Shown here piece after piece: positions 1 to 4,675 of a stretch of DNA of 7,301 nt. How positions within the stretch are numbered: position 1 is the first letter of the stretch; every line of letters begins with the position of its first letter. This DNA is from Thermodesulfobacteriota bacterium (GTDB taxonomy: Bacteria; Desulfobacterota; SM23-61): NCBI GenBank assembly GCA_030018715.1, contig JASEHN010000144.1, positions 1-7,301 on the forward strand, written 5' to 3'. A program made the translations under genes and the position numbers. The notes beneath the pieces are model-generated. The model had not been told where the DNA came from and searched no databases. It saw only the letters and a list, made by a program, of their open reading frames with translations.

Positions 1-9
1 AATGAAGCA

Positions 10-37
10 AGCCGCCGCCCGAAGTTGTGCGGCGGCT
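10..37 (+). other. GC-rich hairpin near window start
   Basis: Positions 10-18 are perfectly complementary to 29-37 (9 bp, mainly GCC/GGC repeats) with a 10-nt loop. No T-tract follows directly; the next element is the terminator-like hairpin at 47-81. It may belong to the 3' end of an upstream gene or to an RNA leader that begins outside the window. I do not recognise a known RNA family. Confidence 0.55.
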
Positions 38-46
38 CATGACGAG

Positions 47-81
47 GGCGTCCTAAAAGGGGAAAAAGGGACGCCTTTTTT
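47..81 (+). terminator. Rho-independent terminator (upstream unit or leader)
   Basis: GGCGTCC at 47-53 pairs with GGACGCC at 69-75 (7 bp), and six T residues follow at 76-81. The 15-nt loop is longer than usual and purine-rich. The likely role is to end the transcript of a gene left of the window. The 3' arm is also perfectly complementary to 152-161, so it could take part in an alternative fold with the second hairpin. Confidence 0.65.
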
Positions 82-151
82 ATTTTAATACAGGTTTTAA
101 AAAAAGTTGCCGTAATGCCGTCCGACGATGTGCGGCCGCATCTTGGTTGAC

Positions 152-192
152 AAAGGCGTCCAATTGCTAAAGCAAGGGCGCCTTTTCTTTTT
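152..192 (+). terminator. Second terminator-like hairpin, candidate attenuator
   Basis: Positions 152-161 pair with 176-185 (10 bp including one G-U). After a two-A bulge the stem continues as TTGC/GCAA (164-167/172-175), closed by a TAAA loop. T-rich sequence follows (TTTT, C, TTTTT, to 192). This is a convincing intrinsic terminator on the + strand. It ends only about 55 nt before the start codon of the FMN synthase-like gene. It is either the second of two tandem terminators for an upstream unit or an attenuator in the leader of the downstream gene; the sequence alone cannot decide. Confidence 0.65.
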
Positions 193-230
193 AGAATAAA
201 TGAAAAGGCGCCGGGCCAAAAAAAATGTGA

Positions 231-240
231 TAAGGAGGGA
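231..240 (+). promoter_or_regulatory. Ribosome binding site fixing the start at 248
   Basis: TAAGGAGGGA is a near-perfect Shine-Dalgarno sequence whose core sits 8-9 nt before the ATG at 248. The in-frame ATG at 200 has no comparable site, lies just after a terminator and would add 16 mostly basic residues. The 248 start is therefore preferred. Confidence 0.85.
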
Positions 241-247
241 AATATAT

Positions 248-1885
248 ATGTCATACAGTAAAGTAAATGCCAGCCCGGCGACCATGAGCCGAAACCGAGT
301 AACGCCTGCACCGGGGTCAGGCATCTGTGTTACCTGCCTGGATGGATGCCCGGGCCCTTGTGAAATCGGCCGCTCCGCCTTGCGGGGCAGAGAAATTCTC
401 TACCCGCAACCCTATTCCAAAGTTACTGCCGGGTCTGAAAAGGATTATCCCGTTGATTATTCCCATTTCAATATCCAGGGCACATGCGTCGGGGCAGTGG
501 GGGTTGCCGCCGACTCCGATAAAGCCACGTTCCCCGCAGTCGATATCTCCACCGAGGTGGGCGCGGCTGAAAAAATTCCCCTGCGGGTCCCCTATTTTAC
601 AGGAGCTCTGGGATCCACGGACATCGCCCGCATTCACTGGGAAGCGATGGCCACAGCCGCGGCTATCGCCGGCACTTTGGTGGTCGTGGGTGAGAATGTC
701 TGCGGTATGGACCCCGATGCTGAATTTAAGAACGGCCGTATCGTCCGATCTCCGGAGATGGAACGGAGGGTGAAAACCTTCCAAAAATGGCATGACGGTT
801 ATGGAGGGATTGTCGTTCAGTATAACGTAGAGGACGGCCGCTTGGGGGTACCGGAATACGTGGTGGAAAAGCTGGGCGTTAAAATCATTGAACCGAAATG
901 GGGCCAAGGAGCCAAAGATATCGGCGGGGAAGTTAAACTGGACACACTGGAAAGAGCCCTGCAGCTGAAAAGCCGGGGGTATATAGTTCTTCCCGACCCG
1001 GAAGATCCCGTGATTCGAGAGGCCTTCAAACAGGGTGATTTTAAGGAATTCGAGCGCCACTCCAGGTTGGGGATGGTATCCGAAGAAGGATTTCATAAGG
1101 AAATAGAAAGGCTTAAAAAGATCGGGACCAAACATATTTCCTTGAAGACCGGAGCCTATCGACCCGCTGACCTGGCCCGGGCAGTCAAATTTGCTTCCGA
1201 TGCTAAGATCGACCTCCTGACCGTGGATGGGGCGGCAGGCGGAACCGGAATGAGCCCCTGGAGAATGATGAATGAATGGGGAGTTCCTACTGTTTATCTG
1301 GAAAGTCTCCTTTATCAGTACTTAAAAGTCATGGAACAAAAAGGCGCCTACATTCCTTCCTGTGCTATAGCAGGCGGGCTCGCTCTGGAAGATCATATTT
1401 TCAAAGCATTAGCTCTGTCTGCCCCATATATAAAGGCCATTTGTCTGGGCAGGGCTTCCATGACCGCAGCTATGGTTGGTAATACCATCGGGGAAATGAT
1501 CAAAAAAGGGAAGGTTTCAGCCGACATCGCCAAATACGGAACTGATGTTGAGCATGTCTTCATTCTGGCGGCTAAGCTGAAGGAAAAATACGGGAAAGAT
1601 TTTCAAAACATCCCCGCAGGAGCCATCGGAATGATCACCTACTTTGATCGGCTGAATGCAGGCCTGCAGCAGTTCATGGCCGGGGCCAGGAAGTTTGCTC
1701 TAAAATACATAACTCGGGATGACCTTGTGGCTCTAACTCGCGAGGCCGCAGATGTTTCCGGGATTCCTTATGTAATGGAAGCGGATAAGGAAGAGGTTGA
1801 AAAAATCTTGCATGTCAGTAGTGTCCCGTCAGTAAAACCTTTATTCAAGGGAATTCGCGCCGAAAAGGCGGCCCTGAATTTATAG
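248..1885 (+). CDS. FMN-binding glutamate synthase-like protein (GOGAT synthase domain only)
   Basis: The 545-aa product matches the FMN-binding synthase domain (Glu_synthase, GltB central/C-terminal part), a TIM-barrel flavoprotein that in glutamate synthase converts 2-oxoglutarate plus ammonia to glutamate. Visible landmarks are GALGSTDIARIHWEAM near 119-134, the KWGQGAKDIGGE loop at 217-228, the FMN-loop motif VDGAAGGTGMSP at 326-337, GGLALEDH near 376-383 and LGRASM at 400-405. The class II glutaminase domain is absent. The cysteine-rich motif that normally binds the 3Fe-4S cluster after the barrel strand is also absent; the only late cysteines are C372 and C399. Instead the N-terminus carries C27, C30, C34 and C38 (C-x2-C-x3-C-x3-C), a possible metal or Fe-S site. 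The protein is probably cytoplasmic, without signal peptide or membrane segments. It is a single-gene unit ended by its own terminator. The family assignment is secure. True glutamate synthase activity is doubtful and the substrate is unknown. Confidence 0.88.
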   Translation: MSYSKVNASPATMSRNRVTPAPGSGICVTCLDGCPGPCEIGRSALRGREILYPQPYSKVTAGSEKDYPVDYSHFNIQGTCVGAVGVAADSDKATFPAVDISTEVGAAEKIPLRVPYFTGALGSTDIARIHWEAMATAAAIAGTLVVVGENVCGMDPDAEFKNGRIVRSPEMERRVKTFQKWHDGYGGIVVQYNVEDGRLGVPEYVVEKLGVKIIEPKWGQGAKDIGGEVKLDTLERALQLKSRGYIVLPDPEDPVIREAFKQGDFKEFERHSRLGMVSEEGFHKEIERLKKIGTKHISLKTGAYRPADLARAVKFASDAKIDLLTVDGAAGGTGMSPWRMMNEWGVPTVYLESLLYQYLKVMEQKGAYIPSCAIAGGLALEDHIFKALALSAPYIKAICLGRASMTAAMVGNTIGEMIKKGKVSADIAKYGTDVEHVFILAAKLKEKYGKDFQNIPAGAIGMITYFDRLNAGLQQFMAGARKFALKYITRDDLVALTREAADVSGIPYVMEADKEEVEKILHVSSVPSVKPLFKGIRAEKAALNL

Positions 1886-1929
1886 GGAAAACTACAAGCG
1901 GTCTGGAAGGCCGGCTTAAACTGTTCCCG

Positions 1930-1959
1930 GGGGGAGTTAAGTGAGCTCCCCCTTTTTTT
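1930..1959 (+). terminator. Intrinsic terminator of the FMN synthase-like gene
   Basis: GGGGGAG at 1930-1936 pairs with CTCCCCC at 1946-1952, extendable by a U-G and a U-A pair to 9 bp with a 5-nt loop. Seven T residues follow at 1953-1959. It lies 44 nt after the stop codon and separates this gene from the hydratase gene. Confidence 0.9.
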
Positions 1960-2075
1960 GCCTTCATCATTTTGCTTTTTCCTCCCGAAGAGTGCTAATA
2001 TTCGGCTGATCCTAAAAGGTTTTTAATACCCGGAACCTAATTTAATTGTATAGGAATTTCTTTTTTTAACTTTAG

Positions 2076-2090
2076 TCCGCCTTAGGCGGA
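2076..2090. repeat. Perfect inverted repeat TCCGCCT-T-AGGCGGA
   Basis: Seven-base arms flank a single central T. As RNA it would form a 6-bp hairpin with a 3-nt loop. No T-tract follows, so it is not a terminator on either strand. Short GC palindromes inside AT-rich spacers are often dispersed genomic repeats or operator sites. Nothing here decides between the two. Confidence 0.5.
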
Positions 2091-2154
2091 TCACTTTAAA
2101 CACTTAGGGCACTTGGCTCGGTTTCTTTATTTTTTCTTGATTATGGTTTTAAAA

Positions 2155-2181
2155 CTCTGTGATCTCTGTGTCCTCTGTGGC
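2155..2181. repeat. Three tandem 9-nt CTCTGTG units
   Basis: CTCTGTG begins at 2155, 2164 and 2173, giving an exact 9-nt period with two variable bases per unit (AT, TC, GC). It ends about 30 bp before the ribosome binding site of the hydratase gene, inside a non-coding spacer. It resembles the low-complexity intergenic repeats of many environmental bacteria. That comparison comes from memory, not from a search. Confidence 0.6.
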
Positions 2182-2225
2182 TAATTTTAATTTAAACACT
2201 TATTTTCTCAAAAAGGAGGAAAAAC

Positions 2226-3062
2226 ATGGCGTTGAACTTGGAAGCTGTAGGAAAAATCTGGGGACCTTACGAATTCTCTCATAGTGAGAGAGACCTGATT
2301 ATCTACGCTTTGGGTATTGGCTTTAGTAAAGAGAACCTCGAGTTCGTTTACGAGGGGGCCAAGGATTTCAAAGCTTTCCCCACATACGGGGTCATTCTAC
2401 CCTCCAACGCTGGCGCTGAGGCCTTTCTATCCACCAAGGCGAATTTTGCCATGGTCGTTCACGGGGAGCAGGCCTTAGAGGTGCACAACCCCCTTCCCCG
2501 CAGCGCCACGGTTTCCACCACGGCCGTGATCGAGGGGATATACGATAAAGGATCGGGGGCGGCCATCGTGATGCGCTATGAAACAAAAGACAAGAGCGGT
2601 AATCTCCTTTGCACCAACTGGATGACCGCCTTTGTCCGGGGGGCTGGCGGCTTCGGGGGGGCGGCCCAGCCCAAAAAGGAGATTCCGGCCATTCCGGCCA
2701 AAGCTCCGGACGTTGTGTTTGACGCCCAAACTGACGTGAATCAAGCGGCGCTCTACCGCATGTCCGGAGACCGCAATCCTCTGCATATCGACCCGGCCGT
2801 GGCCAAAGCTGTCGGCTTCAAAGAACCCATCCTCCACGGCCTCTGCACTTATGGAGTTGTCTGCCGCCGGTTCGTCCAGGAGGTCTTTCAGGGAGATTCC
2901 GGAAAGATGAAATCTTATTCGGCCCGATTCAGCAGTCCGGTGATTCCGGGGGAAACGCTTCAGGCCAAAGTCTGGCAGTCCAGCCCCGGCCTTTATCTTC
3001 TGGAAGTTTATAATGCGAAAGGGGAGGCCGTTCTCCGGAACGGAGTGATAGAGTCCAGGTAA
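2226..3062 (+). CDS. MaoC-type (R)-specific enoyl-CoA hydratase, double hotdog
   Basis: The 278-aa product has the architecture of hydratase 2 (as in peroxisomal MFE-2 and MaoC-like dehydratases). An N-terminal degenerate hotdog (about 10-140) is followed by a linker rich in Pro/Ala/Lys (about 148-162) and a catalytic hotdog (about 165-278). The signature Y177-R-M-S-G-D-R-N-P-L-H-I-D189 is intact, with the catalytic pair D182 and H187 in the usual spacing, followed by GF-x-x-P-I-L-HG (197-205). The family adds water to trans-2-enoyl-CoA to give (R)-3-hydroxyacyl-CoA, in the cytoplasm. The start at 2226 is fixed by AAGGAGGA at 2213-2220. No dehydrogenase, thiolase or ligase is adjacent, so the acyl chain it handles cannot be inferred. 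The gene converges with the iron-sulfur gene; only about 105 bp of repeat DNA lies between them. Confidence 0.9.
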   Translation: MALNLEAVGKIWGPYEFSHSERDLIIYALGIGFSKENLEFVYEGAKDFKAFPTYGVILPSNAGAEAFLSTKANFAMVVHGEQALEVHNPLPRSATVSTTAVIEGIYDKGSGAAIVMRYETKDKSGNLLCTNWMTAFVRGAGGFGGAAQPKKEIPAIPAKAPDVVFDAQTDVNQAALYRMSGDRNPLHIDPAVAKAVGFKEPILHGLCTYGVVCRRFVQEVFQGDSGKMKSYSARFSSPVIPGETLQAKVWQSSPGLYLLEVYNAKGEAVLRNGVIESR

Positions 3063-3066
3063 TAAA

Positions 3067-3171
3067 GTTCGGAGTTGTTAGTTCGGAGTTCGGAGTAAAA
3101 CAGTTCGGAGTTCGGAGTTATTAGTTCGGAGGGAAAAAACAACTCCGAACTCTGAACTCCGCACTCCGAAC
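3067..3171. repeat. GTTCGGAG repeat island between convergent genes
   Basis: GTTCGGAG occurs exactly at 3067, 3081, 3088, 3103, 3110 and 3124. The pairs 3081/3088 and 3103/3110 overlap by one G, giving a 7-bp period. The opposite orientation CTCCGAAC then occurs at 3143 and 3164, with two diverged copies between them at 3150 (CTCTGAAC) and 3157 (CTCCGCAC). The apex forms a 9-bp hairpin, 3123-3131 with 3143-3151, around an A-rich 11-nt loop; many alternative pairings are possible. The island starts 4 bp after the hydratase stop. It runs into the stop codon of the iron-sulfur gene (TAG, read from 3173 to 3171). No T-tract follows, so a classical terminator is not evident. Confidence 0.9.
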
Positions 3172-4166
3172 TAAACAGGAATTACCTCCGGCGGGCGGAC
3201 TTCCTTCATGGCCATGGCTTCTGCCGGGCAGGTGACGGTACAAAGGCTGCAGCCCACGCATTTCTCCGGGTTGATACGAGCCTTCGGTTCCTGGCCTTCG
3301 ATCACAATGGCGTCGAAATAGCACCGGTCGAGACAGACCTGACAGCCAATGCATTCTTCGGCGTTGACCAGGGCCTGAAAGCGGCTGGGAGCCACGAGTT
3401 TTTGGGGATTGGGCAGGCGCCAGTTCATGCAGCAATCCCGGCAGCAGTTGCAGATGATGTGATCGACATTCCGACGGTTGTCGGCGATGTGTACCAATCC
3501 TTCCTTCTCGGCCAAATGCAAAAGACCCATGGCTTCTTCTTTGGTGATTATCCGTCCCGTCCCTCTCTGAATGGTGTAATCCGCGGCTCTGTTGACCTGG
3601 ATACAAATTTCTATGGGCTTTCCGCATTTCCCGTCGATGACCCGGCAGGTGCACCTGGTCACAGCCAGGGTTCTGGCCTGATTGACAATTTCACGGACGT
3701 CCTCGAAGGCCAAGACCTTCGCTTTTGACTCAATGGTTGCGCCGACCGGAATGACCCGGACCACCGGTTTCGGAAGAAGACCTTCAATGACCTTTCCAAA
3801 TTCCTCCCACTCATTCTCCATGTATTCCTTCCAAAGGTTGTGGAACTCTTTGGTGGCTCCTTTCCAGAGGATGGAGCTGTCGTGAAATTGAGGGACAGTC
3901 TTGACCCGGTAGTACCGGGGGTCTCCCTCCTTTTTGGAGAAAAAAATCAACCCCTTGAGGAACATGTCTTCGACCATGACCTGGACTATATCTTTGGGGA
4001 TTCCTGTTTTATCGGATAACTCTGAGACAGTAGCTGCCGGGAAAGCGGCCAGGAGGATTTTGATTTCCTTCTCATCGGAAATCATCTGTATGATTTTGGG
4101 AAGGATCTTCGATCCGGAAGCCCCTAAAAGCTTGGAAAGCTCTCGGTAAGAGTTTTGATCTGCCAT
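3171..4166 (-). CDS. Winged-helix/cysteine-rich protein with 2x[4Fe-4S] ferredoxin domain
   Basis: The 331-aa product has three parts. Residues about 30-95 look like a winged helix-turn-helix, with SELSDKTGIPKDIVQVMVED at 48-67 followed by a wing-like stretch with GDPRYYRV (81-88). A middle region carries CTC (172-174), C181 and C188, then a dense group C239, C241, C242, C245, C246. The C-terminus is a bacterial-type 2[4Fe-4S] ferredoxin with C272-x2-C275-x2-C278-x3-C282 and C303-x2-C306-x2-C309-x3-C313-P. Such ferredoxin modules bind two cubane clusters; the middle cysteines could hold another. The protein is probably cytoplasmic. The start at 4166 is supported by AAGGAG (4182 to 4177 on the minus strand), 10 nt upstream. 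It could be a redox-sensing regulator or an electron-transfer protein that kept a winged helix as a protein-interaction domain. I cannot name a specific family. It is transcribed divergently from the ABC transporter operon. Confidence 0.85.
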   Translation of the reverse strand: MADQNSYRELSKLLGASGSKILPKIIQMISDEKEIKILLAAFPAATVSELSDKTGIPKDIVQVMVEDMFLKGLIFFSKKEGDPRYYRVKTVPQFHDSSILWKGATKEFHNLWKEYMENEWEEFGKVIEGLLPKPVVRVIPVGATIESKAKVLAFEDVREIVNQARTLAVTRCTCRVIDGKCGKPIEICIQVNRAADYTIQRGTGRIITKEEAMGLLHLAEKEGLVHIADNRRNVDHIICNCCRDCCMNWRLPNPQKLVAPSRFQALVNAEECIGCQVCLDRCYFDAIVIEGQEPKARINPEKCVGCSLCTVTCPAEAMAMKEVRPPEVIPV

Positions 4167-4222
4167 GCTCGTTGTTCTCCTTAATTTGTGAACTGGAAAT
4201 CAGAGCGAATTTCTGAGTCCAA

Positions 4223-4252
4223 AGGCTAACCATTTTTGGGTTTTTTTGTCAA
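4223..4252 (-). promoter_or_regulatory. Candidate promoter for the iron-sulfur gene
   Basis: On the minus strand a perfect TTGACA (4252 to 4247) is followed 18 bp later by TAGCCT (4228 to 4223), which keeps only the T1, A2 and T6 consensus positions of a -10. A start near 4216 would give a leader of about 50 nt before the ATG at 4166. The -35 is excellent and the -10 weak, so the gene may need an activator or the call may be wrong. Confidence 0.35.
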
Positions 4253-4332
4253 TGAAAATTTGGGAGATTACCGAAAAAGTGAAAAAGAGGCTTTGAGCGC
4301 GAATATATTTTTTCGCTCCTTTTTAAACTTAT

Positions 4333-4346
4333 TTAGAAATTTCTAA
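4333..4346. promoter_or_regulatory. 14-bp perfect palindrome, candidate operator
   Basis: TTAGAAATTTCTAA is a perfect dyad whose last base is 24 bp before the -35 of the transporter promoter, and it lies between the two divergent promoters. Dyads of this size and place often bind dimeric helix-turn-helix regulators as activators or repressors. The divergent winged-helix protein is an obvious candidate partner, but that is inference. Confidence 0.45.
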
Positions 4347-4370
4347 GAGTTATCCAGATTCTAAAAAAAC

Positions 4371-4398
4371 TTGACAAAAAATTTAAAATAGGCATATT
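4371..4398 (+). promoter_or_regulatory. Sigma70-like promoter of the ABC transporter operon
   Basis: A perfect TTGACA at 4371-4376 is followed after 16 bp by CATATT at 4393-4398 (4 of 6 to TATAAT). The flanks are very AT-rich, with an A-tract immediately upstream and in the spacer. A start near 4405 would give a leader of roughly 270 nt before the substrate-binding protein gene. Confidence 0.55.
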
Positions 4399-4524
4399 TA
4401 CTTATGCAGCATGCAGCACAACCGCTCCCCCTAAATTCTTCTCTCTTCAACGTTAGGAGAGCAGAGAGGAGAAGCCTGTCAATTTGCGTTTGTTGTCAAG
4501 TTGGGACAAATTCTTTAATCTTTG

Positions 4525-4534
4525 AAAGGAGGTG
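4525..4534 (+). promoter_or_regulatory. Orphan Shine-Dalgarno sequence in the leader
   Basis: AAAGGAGGTG is almost fully complementary to the 3' end of 16S rRNA, yet no ATG, GTG or TTG occurs 4-14 nt downstream. The GTG at 4532 overlaps the motif itself and opens only 17 codons. It is about 140 nt before the true start of the next gene. Possible roles are a decayed leader-peptide gene, a ribosome standby site or chance. Confidence 0.4.
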
Positions 4535-4675
4535 GTTTTAGGAAACGAAACAAACAACTGCGGCTTGATGGTGTATCGGGAGTAAAGATCCTTCCTTCAA
4601 GATGACTTCTTTATAAGGAAGGCCAAGCCTGGTTCAAAGAAGGGTAAATACCGACATGAACAAGGAGGAGAAAAG

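Larger units (their letters stand above)
1960..2212. other. AT-rich spacer before the hydratase gene
   Basis: This gap holds no credible ORF. It contains poly-T stretches, a perfect palindromic element at 2076-2090 and a 9-nt-period repeat at 2155-2181, described separately. I see no -35/-10 pair good enough to call as the promoter of the hydratase gene, although one must lie here because a strong terminator precedes it. Confidence 0.5.
4167..4675. other. Long divergent intergenic region and transporter leader
   Basis: No ORF of credible size lies here. The region holds divergent promoter candidates, a 14-bp palindrome, a tandem 7-mer and a leader of roughly 270 nt with at least three hairpins. 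These are 4438-4447 with 4464-4474 (one bulged G), 4493-4497 with 4505-4509, and 4590-4597 with 4615-4622. It also holds an unpaired-looking perfect Shine-Dalgarno at 4525-4534. I do not recognise a known riboswitch class. Confidence 0.55.

Noticed and set aside
131..140. Palindrome TGCGGCCGCA, containing a NotI recognition sequence.
   Set aside because: It is a short GC palindrome with no positional logic. There is no other sign of vector or cloning sequence, so it is treated as chance.
147..152. Perfect TTGACA as a -35 box for the first gene.
   Set aside because: The sequence 16-18 bp downstream has no -10 resemblance, and the box overlaps the base of the second hairpin. TAGAAT at 192-197 is a fair -10 but has no -35 at the right distance.
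317..1135. A 272-codon open frame on the minus strand opposite the FMN synthase-like gene.
   Set aside because: It is a shadow of a gene with clear protein-family motifs. The antisense translation shows no recognisable domain, and no ribosome binding site was evident.
2475..2837. A 120-codon minus-strand frame inside the hydratase gene.
   Set aside because: It is antisense to the conserved hydratase 2 motif region and has the composition of a reversed coding sequence, so it is taken as chance.
3067..3171. Possible CRISPR array or recombination (attC-like) site at the GTTCGGAG island.
   Set aside because: Units are 8 bp with no unique spacers of constant length, both orientations occur, and no cas or integrase gene is near.
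3121..3654. A 177-codon minus-strand frame overlapping the Fe-S gene and running through the repeat island.
   Set aside because: It is out of frame with the gene that carries the perfect ferredoxin cysteine spacing. Its translation is Arg/Gly/Ser/His-rich without motifs.
4295..4318. GAGCG...CGCTC stem followed by a T-rich stretch, considered as a terminator.
   Set aside because: The stem is only 5 bp with a 14-nt AT-rich loop, and no gene reads into it from the left on the + strand.
4522..4605. A 27-codon TTG-initiated frame and short ATG frames in the transporter leader.
   Set aside because: The strong Shine-Dalgarno lies inside, not before, the TTG frame. None has a correctly spaced start, and all are too short to support as genes.
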